Below, in pieces: positions 50,901 to 61,990 of a DNA stretch of 64,000 nucleotides (position 1 is the stretch's first letter; every line of letters starts with the position of its first letter). The notes under the pieces were generated by a model. It was not told the origin of the DNA, ran no database searches, and saw nothing but the letters and a program-made list of their open reading frames with translations. The translations under genes were made by a program, and so were the position numbers. This DNA comes from Chionis minor (taxonomy: Eukaryota > Chordata > Aves > Charadriiformes > Chionididae), in the NCBI GenBank assembly GCA_013398295.1, contig VZSF01007296.1, forward strand, positions 450,464-514,463. The letters run 5' to 3'.

Positions 50901-52149
50901 AGTACTGTTGGATTAAACAGCAGTGGAAAGCAAAAAGGTATGTTTATCATAACACATTATGTTTTGCCATCTCCTGACTGGACCATACTTATCACACAAA
51001 TACTGAAAGTCTTTACTTGAAATGGTACCGTACAGCAGATGCTGGAACAAATTTTTACTTATTAAAGCTAAAAGGTGTAACTGGTTACAAAGTAAAGGAA
51101 ATCATGCTTGTAGAATTTATACAAGGTTCAGAGTCTCTCAGTTTTATCCTACTGCATCATATACTTCAGGAAGATGTCATTTATTTTATTTTCTTATATA
51201 ATGAATAACCAAGCTTATATGCATCTCTTCTTATATACCTCTTACTCATCTAAGCTGCATACATTGTGACACATAAAGTAAATAGTTGAGTCACACTGAG
51301 ATGGAAAAAAAACCATGTAAAATTAATATCAGTAAAAAAAAAATGTTGCTTTTTTATGTGGGTCAATTTACATTGTTCACTGTTTTATTTTCTACAGACA
51401 GATTCAATTTTGTATACCACAATATCAATTCATAACTAGACTGTCCAGTTCGGCCTGTAAGTATATTTGATTTATTTTGGCTACACTGTCCTGTTTTTTT
51501 CTCCCTTTAGATCACAGAACTCTTGAGAAGCTGGTTTCCTTATAGTTTTTGCTTTAACTGTCTCATATGCTTAAAACTGGTGATTTGAGTGTTAATAGAC
51601 TTTATCTGTATTAGATAAAATTAGGTTACCAATTTGGTATGGATTAAAAGAGTTTGTCACTGTAAAAACAGTATGATGAAAATACATCTCCTAGAAAGAA
51701 AACCAGGATCCTCTACCAATTTTGGTGATTTATATTCTGGGTTTTCTTGGTTTGGTGTTGTGGTTGTTTTTTTAGTAAAAATGGTGCTAGTTTGGCAACT
51801 ATTCTTGTTCAGAGAGAAGAAAAGCTTGCAGTAAGACTTGAAAAGCCACAAGAAAAATAGAAAGTAAACCAGAAAGGACTGAAGACTGTCAGATGAAACA
51901 CAGCAGAATGTAGTAGCTGGAAAACAGAACGTGTGAATGAGGCTATAATGTGAAAGACATAGCTGAGGCTGTAAGTACTGCAAATAAGTTAGGTCAAGCT
52001 AACTTACTCTGTATAAACCGTACAGCGAGATACAAGATGGAAAAAAGCTAGCTGAGAAAAGCGTCATCTTAGAATCTGCTTAGTAAAATCTGGGACTCTA
52101 AACGAAAGCAGTGTGAAAGTGATGTGGGAGAAATATAAGAAAAGCCATG
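47928..52149. other. unique stretch with GC-richer patch
   Basis: No gene was recognised. About 50200-50650 is markedly GC-richer with some CpG. Two overlapping + frames (50141-50434 and 50253-50693) and a minus frame (50335-50535) all stay open there. No domain is recognised. It could be a non-coding exon or decayed element, but nothing in the sequence decides this. Confidence 0.45.
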
Positions 52150-52370
52150 CAAAACCAACAGACCTCCATCTACTCTAGTATTCTGTTTTTAGCAGTGACT
52201 CTCAGTGCTATAACGTATTTTAAAGAAAGCTGGAAGAAGACATGTGGTAAGCAATTATAAACTCTGCCCTAAGGAAAAAGTTTCTTCCTGTAACCCCTCA
52301 GTTAGAGGTTTGTTTATGCCCTGAGGCATGAGGATTAATATTCCCTCCAAATGCTTTTGTTTTATAAAGC
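52150..52370 (-). mobile_element. ancient CR1/L3-type LINE 3'-UTR relic
   Basis: On the + strand the blocks CCATCTACTCTAGTATTCTG, AGCAGTGACTCTCAGTGC, GAAAAAGTTTCTTCCTGTAA, CCCCTCAGTTAGAGGTTTG and TATGCCCTGAGGCATGAGG occur in the order of the reverse complement of an old amniote CR1-clade 3' UTR (blocks of CCATCTAGCCCAGTATCCTG, AAGTTTCTTCCTAACCCC, TTATGCCCTGAAGCATGAGG type). I judged this from memory of the repeat, not from a search, so edges and family name are approximate. There is no coding part. Confidence 0.6.
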
Positions 52371-54411
52371 TTTGCCTTTTTTTCATAAAAATTTTCATTT
52401 TGATTATTATTATGTTTTGACCGTCTGTAAGCCAAGGATGTCTGCAACAATAAATTCCACCATATAGTTAGTCATTTATGTAACAGAAATATACTTTTAT
52501 GACTTTAAAGGGCAGCTGGAATAAGTGGGTGCTTCTGGAGACTTACTGAGATCATCATTGACCAAACACAAAAGTGGAAAGCATTAAAAAGGCAAACCGT
52601 ATGGTGAGGGAAGGCGGGGGATGTAATTTAGAGACAACAGGTAAAATAACAGCACGGCTCACCAAACAGTTGCCATTCATCTGGTCCTTACGACTGCCAT
52701 ATTCAAACACTAAACTATAACCAGCTGTGAATTATAATCTATTTAGATTGCATAAAACCCAACTTTCTAATGTTCAGTGGAGATTGCTTTACTAAAATCA
52801 AAATTCCCACTCCCCACAGTATTAAGTTATCCTTAGAGTATACACAGCAATCACAGGAAGAGAGGAGGCTTGCAACTCCTGTTTGGAGAGATGAATTTCT
52901 TGCATCCATAAAGTTTACTCAATGTTTATATTGTAAATAAATGAAGTGAAAATATATGCATTTTCTTAGGAATCTTTTTTCTCAAGCTGTTGCTTTAGGA
53001 TAAAAGGCTTGATCCTGAAAACACGTGGGCAACAAGACTACCTATGTGCATAAGTTGATTTACAGATTCATATCTTTGTAAATTGCAGTAGGATCTACAA
53101 TGCAAATATGCTAATGAAGAGCAATTTATGAAGACAATATATTTTTTTTTTTACTTTTATTGTTTTAGGAAGTTATGTGCAAGACAATTCAAAACAGAGA
53201 CTGCTGTGCCAGCAAGGGCCCCTCACATTCGCAGTTTTTAAAGAAAACAGTATGATAGTATTTTGTGTTTTCCTTTCAATATCTGAGCTCTTAGGAGGTA
53301 CTTACTTTTTTTGTAGTAGACAGGAAATGTAGATGCTTTCTAAATGAAAATATGATTAGTACATAACATAAAAGCATGTATGTGAAGAACAAGAACCTTC
53401 AGTTAACTATCAAGTCTCACAGTAGTTCTAAAAAAAAAAAGTAAGACCTAGTAATTCCATGGTGACCCAGGCCCATCTAATATATTCTGAAATACATATT
53501 GGTTACAGGAATCTCTCCCAGCCCAAATATTACACATCTATAAAAAGCAAGGTGAGAGAAAGAGCAGATCAGGAGGGGATGGATGTTAAAGAATGACAGG
53601 ATGAAATGGGAATGCAATGACAAATCAAGGTCTCTGCTGTGGCATTTAACCACAGAGCTACAGTGGAGGGAATGAAAAGCTATCTTGCTTCTGGTGATGC
53701 TTAGGGAGCAATTAAAGAAAGATAACCTCCTTGAGTTCCTGATGCCAAAGAGCACTGCTGCTGATGTCAGTCTTTTAAATGTCCTGTGTGGCCTACAAGC
53801 TTGTGACCGAAGAAGAAAACCTGCTATTTTGCCTTCTGCGCACTTTCCGCAGCAATGCCTGTCCAATGGCTACTCAAAGGGGAAGTCTTTCCTTTATACT
53901 CAGTATTCCGTTCAAGATATAAAGAGCTATTAGAGAAGACACTCAGAGGAAGAAGGGCTAATGAAAAGTTAAAATGTTAAGTAAGTCTGCATCCTTCCCT
54001 CCCAGCTCCCACCTCATCCCGTATTTTAGAGTCAGAGATATTTGCAATTCTCTTTGCAATTCTGTCTTTTTTCCTATGCCAAAGTTAGGACTCCAGTCTC
54101 TGACTGGTAAGATCTTGTAGTTTAGACTGTTGTGATGTCTGAAGGACTTACCTTGTTTGCAAACTGATCGTAATTCCATTTTTATTTGCCCTGGTAACAG
54201 ATAGCACTGAAACGTGTATAATATGGATTTTTTGGTGCCTATTTTTTCTGTTTTCTATTTTTCTCTCTAATGACTTGCGCAGACATTTTCTGCTCATTAC
54301 ATGACAGCCAAATTTATGCTCAGGCTAGGGGAACTTGCCATTTTGTGTGTGCATGTATAAAATTTCAAAGAATTTTAATAAGCAGGTATTTTTTCATTCC
54401 TTTAATCACAG
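52371..54411. other. unique non-coding stretch
   Basis: No gene was recognised. It contains T11 at 53142-53152 and A11 at 53430-53440, the latter the only A run of that length in the window. The frame 53477-53866 (-) overlaps 53685-53933 (+), and neither resembles a known protein. Confidence 0.5.
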
Positions 54412-54484
54412 CATTCATTTAGCTCTTTAATTATAACTGTTAATTATATTAACAGTTTTGGTTATAATTGAGCTAAATAGAATG
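54412..54484. repeat. long imperfect inverted repeat (hairpin), 3-nt loop
   Basis: Two arms of 33 and 37 bases face each other across the loop TAT (54445-54447). Reading inward, CATTC, then ATTTAGCTC, then AATTATA and finally ACTGTTAAT (54436-54444) pair with ATTAACAGT (54448-54456), TATAATT, GAGCTAAAT and GAATG on the right. The differences are small: a one-base bulge, a TT insertion on the left arm and a CCAA-type insertion of four bases on the right arm. All paired blocks match exactly. The length is well above other hairpins in the window. It could be a small MITE-like element, a template-switch product, or a structured RNA. No terminal duplication is obvious. Confidence 0.75.
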
Positions 54485-55487
54485 ATCTAAGCCTTGTGAA
54501 CAGGTAGATTTATTGTTTTAGCTCAATTTTTTTACAGCATTGGGTTTCACTTTCAGTGAAGCAGATTTGTTAGAAAAGGTTTAGCTATGTAAACAGCAAA
54601 ATTGAACAAGATGCAGACTATAACCTGTCTGATAGGTTTACAATGATGAGCTATTGCCTATTAACTGCACCTTGCATTTAAACAAGTCCATTTCTAATCA
54701 GGAGAGCTCTGGCACCTGCTTCTAATTAATTATACCTTTAAGACCCACTTGCTTAAACCTCTGCACCTTCCTGAAAATAGGGTGTGAATAACACCTGGTT
54801 TTGTATTGAGTGCTCATTTTTAACCTAATAAACTAAAGCCTTCTAGACCTCAACTATTTCAAAAGAGGGTATTGTTCATTGTCCAAAACTGTGTTCCTGT
54901 AGTGTGATTTACATTGTTGTTTACATCTACACATTGTTGTTTAGGTCAAAAATCCATAGTTAAAAACTAGCAAAGGACAGATTTACTGTACAGATAGAGT
55001 GTAGCAGCTGGGGAGGAGCCATTAAAGTCTATTGAGCAATTACCATGGCTTTTCAAGAACAGTATTTATTTGAAATTCCACAAAAGCTAAAAAAACACCT
55101 TTTCTATTTTAACAGGTAACTTCGACTGGAATTTGTATAGCACTGTGCATATTGTTGATATTGTGGTAAGAGAAGGATTTTTACTCTTTTATTCTACGCA
55201 TTTCTCCATGAGATCTCTGCACTCTTCTTGTAGATTAAGAAACTCATATTTTCTTTTTAGTTTTGTGGTTTTTTGACATAATCCATCAAATCATCTAAAT
55301 ACCAAGCAGGGAATTGCAATAAGAGAGAGAGTTGTATGGGATAAGAAGGTATTGTTGAAGAGAGCAGGAGAAAAGGGATATGGACAGCTATTGACCACAA
55401 TGGTTCAACCTCTCAAAGAAGACTTTGAGACACATTTTGAAGATGGATTAACTAAAGATGTAGAGTTAAGTGGAAAATGGCAAAAAG
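54485..55487. other. unique stretch with possible conserved non-coding segment
   Basis: No gene is seen. A 13-bp direct repeat, ACATTGTTGTTTA, lies at 54911-54923 and 54931-54943. The part 54640-54790 includes an E-box CACCTG (54713-54718) and TAATTAATTA (54723-54732), a combination frequent in developmental enhancers. This is only suggestive. Confidence 0.4.
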
Positions 55488-55860
55488 TATGGATTTATAA
55501 GAGGGGAATGCATGTCACAATGATGTGATGTCTTTCCTTGGTAACATAATTGATTTTTTAGGCAAGAAAAATACAATAGAACTAATCTATCTGGAATTCA
55601 GCAAAAAAATTTGATACAGTGTCTCAGGGACAATTATTGTTTCAACATGAGAAGATATAGCAAAATTGTGGTGTGGAAAATGGACTAATAAAAGGAAGGC
55701 GAAGTAGATAATGTTGAAAGGGGAAGGAGCAGTCTGAAAGGCAGTTACCATTGGAAAGTCTGGAGGCCTGAGCTTGAGAATAATTTTACTGAATGTTATT
55801 GCTAGTGGCCCTGGCATATGGCATTAGAGCATGTTGATGAGGAGTACCACTAAAATTACT
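55488..55860 (+). mobile_element. ancient CR1/L3-type LINE relic (RT motif A region onward)
   Basis: GGATTTATAAGAGGGGAATG, TGATTTTTTAGGCAAG and ATCTATCTGGAATTCAGC follow the RT region of old CR1-clade LINEs. The frame at about 55561-55620 reads G-K-K-N-T-I-E-L-I-Y-L-E-F-S-K-K, then after one extra A (a frameshift in the run of seven A) F-D-T-V-S, which matches the D-x-S-K-A-F-D-T-V motif A. Further right, ATGTTGAAAGGGGAAGG, CAGTTACCATTGGAAAG and CCCTGGCATATGGCATTAGA match later blocks of the same consensus, in order. Frameshifts and stops make it non-functional. A possible continuation lies at about 56060-56340 (TTTGCAGATCCAAAGCT; CAAAATGTAAGGC). Confidence 0.7.
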
Positions 55861-57711
55861 TGCATGCTAGTAGAGAGGAGGATTAGAATTTCCAGCAGAT
55901 AAAATGAGCATAGAAAACTTGTAAAAATACTGTATTTTTATCAGGGATCTGTGTAAATACAGCCGTCACCAGGGCAGTAACATTGGCTAATGAGGACTTA
56001 AGTTAGTTCAACTGGTAATTTTTCTTCAGTAATATCATTTAAAAAAAATGTTTATTGGAAATGTGGTGAAGGTAGACAAGGCTGAATTTGCAGATCCAAA
56101 GCTATCAGAAAGGAGCAGGTTTTGCCATTTTGTATTTCACTAATAAGATCTTCCTTTTGGGAGAAAAGGAAAGGTGTAGAATCTCGTGCTACTTCAAATG
56201 GTCACTAAATTGGAAAGATACAAGCAAAATACAACATAAAGGCATTCAGTTTCAGAATTACTGCTTAACAGAATGCATTTATTTGCAAATGAGTGAAAAT
56301 TGCATTATCTTCAAAATGTAAGGCAAAAATCTTAATGTAGGCAATCAACCCTGTTCCCATGAACATAGGGAGAGTACCTTAGTGCAATGCAGAACTATAC
56401 AGGAGGAGGTCAGGGCTTTCTTACCGCGTATGTCAGCTTTTATCATCCTGTGATGTGCATTTCAGCATTTCTCTGCAACAGACATACGTAGGTTTTCACA
56501 CATATCTGGATTTCTTGATGCACCAGAATATTTTTTTTTTTTTCACCAGCTAGATTCAGCCTTCATTCTGAATATTTACGTTTGTGTTCTGAGTTCAAAT
56601 GAGTAAAATTTCAGCCAAGCTTGCTCTCAAATGTCAGGGAGACGTTTTGGTGTCTAGTGCGCTTTCCTATGTAAGAGCACTTTCTAGTCCCTTTCCCCTC
56701 TAGTCTCCCTGGGCTCCTTTCAGGCATCGTTGCTCCTGCGGCGGACATGTGTCCCTTCTTAGACAGCGGCAGTGACGACAACAGTTGCAGTGGTTGTAGC
56801 AGCTCCATGAGAAGAAGACATTTACTCTCACCCTGCCCATGCTACGCATTTCACTACTTACATAAACAGCTACTAAGCTTTCCCCCATACTTTTTGTAAA
56901 GAGAGAAATAACTCTGCCTTAGCGTTCTGTTGCTGCTCACGTTCCCTATCGAGCTGGTGCGACTTGCATGTTAGCCCTTTAGACCATTACCAGAAATCTA
57001 GCTCTATCCACAACAACCAGTGATTTTGTTCCCAAAATGGCATCCTGTTACACTGTAAGTTGTGAATGCTCTTAAGAATTGATTTACTCACTGGCTTATT
57101 AAGAAGGGTGTTTTTGAGCTTTATTAAAACAATTTCCAGACAATTTTCAACAAATGTGAGAGATTTTTAGTCATAAATACTGCACATGCTGGCAATAAAA
57201 GCATACATCTTTCTAGCAGCAGGACTCAGCCTTCCTTGAAATACTCTTTTGTAGGCTGTGAAAAAGATGTTTCAATTGCAGGAAAAATGAAATTCTGCTT
57301 GGTTTTAAGACTGTGTCGATAGTCATATAATCCACATATCTGTAAAGTGCTGTTTATGATGCTACAGTCAGCTGCCACTTTGCAGAATACCATTAGAGTG
57401 ATATTTGCTGTAAGAAAATATTCTCAAGAAGCTAAGTCAGCTACAAAATAAAATCAATGATAGCTCGCTTTCTTTTGATGGGTCCAGTTTTGAGATGCAA
57501 TTCTATCTTTTGTCACTGGAATTAGCTGTGGACAGGAAGCATTCACTGTATATGGTTCTGCCGTAGGATATATGAAATATAGTGGGACTGGAACTATACT
57601 GGCATGAGAATATTAGTACAACGCTTAAACAGATAATAACATTTACAGATCTGTTGAGACTATGAATTAGCTGCTGTATTTGTTTCTTCTCTGCAGTGAA
57701 ATAATTTTTGG
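55861..57711. other. unique stretch, perhaps with more old LINE sequence
   Basis: No gene was recognised. The frame 56088-56321 (+) overlies the possible continuation of the old LINE. A T13 run lies at 56531-56543. The minus frames at 56611-56888 cover a GC-richer patch with no recognised domain. Confidence 0.45.
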
Positions 57712-57725
57712 CCGCTAGATGGGAC
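57712..57725 (+). promoter_or_regulatory. CTCF-like binding motif
   Basis: CCGCTAGATGGGAC resembles the core of the vertebrate CTCF motif (CC-x-C-x-AG-x-x-GGC type), with one weak position near the right end. CTCF is a zinc-finger protein that helps fold chromatin. Only the core is visible and short motifs occur by chance, so this is a candidate only. Confidence 0.35.
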
Positions 57726-60380
57726 TATACAACTTCATGCAATAGTATTAGCAGCAATATTTGAGTTTATTTTACTTGCAATTAATACTTCCCCCCCACA
57801 ACACTTTACTGAAAGAGAGCTTTATCTCCACCCTTTGCAAAGAGTTAAAACAGCAGTGCCTTTTGTAAACAAGGATCTCTGAGAATGAAAAAAATTACAA
57901 ACATTACAGTCTATCCCAATAAAAGAACCAGCATGCATATAAACCAGTTTTAAAGCTGTAACAAATCAGTTTATTTGTTTATCCTCTGTGGAGACTAACG
58001 CTGCAATCACACCTCTTGACAATGCACCACTACTAGATATTTCTTCTTCATCATCTTTTTCCTTGGTATGCAATTATCTTAGCTCTTGACAGCTGACTCT
58101 GAGTTTCTAAACTATGCATTATACACATTTCTTTCTAATCTTGGGCTTGGCCAGTGTTCTGTGATACTTTATTCAGATTAAGATGCTATAAGAAATAAAA
58201 GAAATGAAAACCAGTTACCCCTTTCCCGGCTAATTCATTACATTCTTTAGTTTTCTTGTGATTAGATTCACAGTGTTCTGGAGTCTGATGTAGCAGTAAA
58301 GCACTTTCCACTTTGATGAACTCAGGTTTTATTTCATTGTAAAACAGAGTTTGACAGATGGAAAACTGATCTTGGTTGACTATTGTGAGTCTAATGCTTA
58401 TTTTTCCTTCAAAATGTTTGGGTTTTTTTATTTATTTTGCTTTTTCTTGATCTTAGAGTAGTAATTGCACCATGGTTCTTTTCATCTGATGTCTAAAGAT
58501 GTTGCATTTAATCAGCATAGGATTACACATTGAAACCATAAGGCTATTTTAATCTGGAATGTGCAGAAAAAGTCTTGACCATGGGATAGGGGTTATTGCT
58601 GAATTTATTTTTCTTTCTTGTTGGAAACATGAATTTCAAGCTCTGATACTGTTTTTTAAAAAACTAAATAAAAGGAAACAAACCACAACAAAGCACAACA
58701 GATTTTTCTGCTGGTTTTCCAGAATGTTCAAGAAGAATATCTGGAGCACACTTATAGCTTTAAGACCAACTTTAATGAGATAGTGATTTTACTCACCCCA
58801 TCCTTTTGTGGCAAATACTATCTAATTTGCTGATATATCTACACTGTATAGCTAAACTGTCTTTTATTGTCTAAGCTCAGGTACTGAAAGCCATCCAATT
58901 TTTGATTTATTGTACCCCACTGAGAATTCTACTCATTTATTTATATATAACAAATATATATTTATTTTATAACAAACCAGGGGATCAAAATACTGTTATT
59001 CCATTTAAACTAGGCAGCACAGCGTAGAGACAATATCATTAATATGCTGAAATATCATAGCTCTTCCATCTGATGTGCACATACGTTGAAGATGGGGGAT
59101 TCCAGTGGTGACTCATGGAAATGAGATTTTGATAGTTGAGTGCTGGTCCACCATGGTTACTCAGATACTTTCAGCAAGAGAGAGAGGTGTATTCCCAGGT
59201 TCCAGTAAATGCCCTTTCCCTCTACAGTCCAGAAGTGTTTCAGAAATGCCTTACAGTTATTAACACAGATAGCCAGAAAAACAGAAAGCAGAATGATCAG
59301 GTTGTCTTTTACCATTGCCAGGAAGAGATATCGACTAACAATCAATGTAGTTTCTAGTTCTTACTGGTCTGTAAATGGCGTGTGCATGCCTGTATGCAAT
59401 ACATATCTAGACAGATAAGTATAAACACTAATTCCATTTATTTAATGTCAAATGAAGTGTGTTTATGATACATTCATATATATTTGAAGCAAACTGTCTT
59501 AACCTGGGCTGATAACTCAAGTTTCATTGTGGGTGAGGAAATCTGATTGGCAGGGTTCTTTGGCATTTTCAAAAATCTACAGATACACCTGGCTCAGCAC
59601 TACGTAAGACTCATAGTGTGTACGAAGAAACAGGCTGTACTGTGCATATTATAGAAAGAGATTATGGATAAGTACATAGACATACGTGTGTATAAATATA
59701 TATGTGTGCACGTATATGTTTTCATAAGTACATGTTGAAGGCTATTTCTGCAAACACTGACCTAGATGCATTTAGAAAAGTTCTTGGTGTGTCACAGTTA
59801 CCTTGAAAAACTGACAGAACTGTTCCAGCAGCAACACCCTTTATCGGTCAGCTTGCATTAAAAATGAAAATTGGATTCAACTCTGCATTATTTCATAATC
59901 AGCTTCAAGACCTTGCTTTCCAGCTATATCCCACAGGTTGGTATGCACCATGGAGGAGAAAGAATACACAACAGCTGCAATGGCCCAAGCAGAGATGCCT
60001 GGCATTGCAGCATGCGCTTACCTAGTTCTCAATTTCTTGTTGCTAACAGGGAGAGGAAGGAGGTCGTATGTGTGTGGGCAAAGGGAAGACTGCAGGGAGA
60101 GATTGTTTCATGTCTGAATGGAGGTTGGATCAGATCTATCTGATCCCCTAAGATCCAGGAAGCCAGACTAGTCTTGAGAATGAATATTCTTCACTCCTTT
60201 CCTGAAGGTATGTGGAAAAAAAAATAATCAAGCTTTCTCCCCCCTTAAAACACTTCTTATCCTTCTTATAGAAATCTTACAGTTCTTTTCTTCCAACAAT
60301 AGCTTAGACTTTTACACTTTCCTCCACAGAGGGAGATTATTACTGCTGCTCCTGTTGTTTAGCTAAAGTAGAAGCTAAGT
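57726..60380. other. unique non-coding stretch
   Basis: No gene was recognised. A TA/TG-rich piece lies at about 59680-59725. The frames at 59136-59418 overlap on both strands and are unrecognised. Confidence 0.5.
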
Positions 60381-60398
60381 GCTGCTGCTGCTGCTGCT
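60381..60398 (+). repeat. (GCT)6 trinucleotide repeat
   Basis: Six perfect GCT units, followed by ACTGTTAC. It does not lie in a recognised exon. The length is far from any expanded state. Confidence 0.9.
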
Positions 60399-61778
60399 AC
60401 TGTTACAGGAGTGAGAGAGAGACCGTTTTAATTCCTTATTGTGCATGTTCCCAAGTGCCTGGCCATTTTATTTAGCCTGGCTGCTAGAGAAAAAATTCTG
60501 TCTTTAGACAGACCTGCTCTTGCATTAGAATTCCTGATTTTCAGAAAATATGTGATTACTGTTACTTCTTAGAAATCACATATATTTACGGGTAAAGCTG
60601 AAACATTAGCTGCTTGCATTTGTGTATACGAGTTTGAGGTTGCACAAGATTTTATGCAAACCTGGTTGAGTTTACGTGAAGTCCTGTTCTTGAGTAAAAC
60701 AAAAGCTGCATTTTGACGAAATGCCCCAAATAGTAGTGTGGCGGTTGCTTTTGCAGAATGAAATTAGCCATTCCTCCTACTCAGCGGGCTTATGCAGTGT
60801 CAAGAGGTCTGGCATGGATATTTGAGTAACACTACCTGCAATAGGCTGATGGCATCCAGACTTGTCTCCACCAGGAGAGCTGAGCAGGCTTCTTAGCCCG
60901 TAGGTAACATGGGATGTGAATGAGGGTGGCCTGCAGACACCATTACTAAAGTCTGAGGGGGTCAGCAGCTGTAATACAGTTCCTTTGAGGGAGGAAAACC
61001 TCTAGTTCATTCTATTTTAGCCACAAAAAGCTGATGAGATGGTTGAGATGACATTAACTGGGTTAATGAGGTTGGCTCTTCCCTGTGGTGTTTTATACAT
61101 TCAAGCCTGCCCTGACCGTAGGGGTTAAATAAGCGTCTAGAGACGTGGATGCTGGACTTGGAGAAAGGAAGGAGGAATTTTGAGATTTGCTTGTATTGTA
61201 AGTGGATTAACTGTGGCTTTCCTTCATTTTTATTATGTCAGAACCTATAACTCTATGAACCCTATCTAATCGTGTGGATTTTGCAGAGAAATACTTATCT
61301 GGCTTGAGTTACAGGCTAAGTGAAGCAAACATCTATGTGTCACATTCCCTGGGGGTGTGTAATTGTTATAAATTGGGTACTAGACTACTCACAGCAAGCC
61401 CAAAACACTAACATGTTTCTTCAAAAGGGTAAAAGGCTACATCTTCCCATTAGCTGCCTGAGCCTATTTGGAAGTTTGCAGTGAAAGGAAAAAATGGTAT
61501 CTGATGACCCATGTCAGCTAGGAACACCTTTTGGACTCCCAAGTGCTGAACCTGTTCGTTTTGTAATAGTACCAGGGCTAAAAATATAGGACACTTAAGA
61601 ATGCATCAGTGCATGGTCTCACTGGAGACTTAGAAAACCAGAACAACCGAGGAATTTTTTGAGTGTTCCTCCCAGTGGACAAATAAGCTCTAAATTGCAT
61701 ATAGCACAGACCTGAAAAAGTTAAGTTGGGCTGTGATTCATGCCCCTAAGAAAGTTGTTTTCATCTTTATGCAGAGCT

Positions 61779-61835
61779 AAAAAATAAAACAACAAACAAA
61801 CACCTCCCCCCCAAAAAAAAACCCAAAACCAAACC
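61779..61835. repeat. A/C low-complexity tract
   Basis: AAAACAACAAACAAAC-type sequence, then a C-run, then A9 and CCAAAACC-type blocks. It is simple-sequence DNA of the same kind as the tracts at 13477 and 33001. Confidence 0.8.
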
Positions 61836-61975
61836 ATGGATAGGTCTGGGAATAATGCATACCTCTAGGAAAAAAAAGCAATATTTTCTTTTGTCTAATT
61901 CATATGTGTGTATATTAGAAATGTGTAATAAAGTGAGGTTGCTTTATTACCAGCGAGAGGAGAAGGCTGATACTG

Positions 61976-61990
61976 TTTATTTATTTATTT
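61976..61990 (+). repeat. short (TTTA)n microsatellite
   Basis: Almost four units of TTTA in AT-rich surroundings. Confidence 0.8.
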
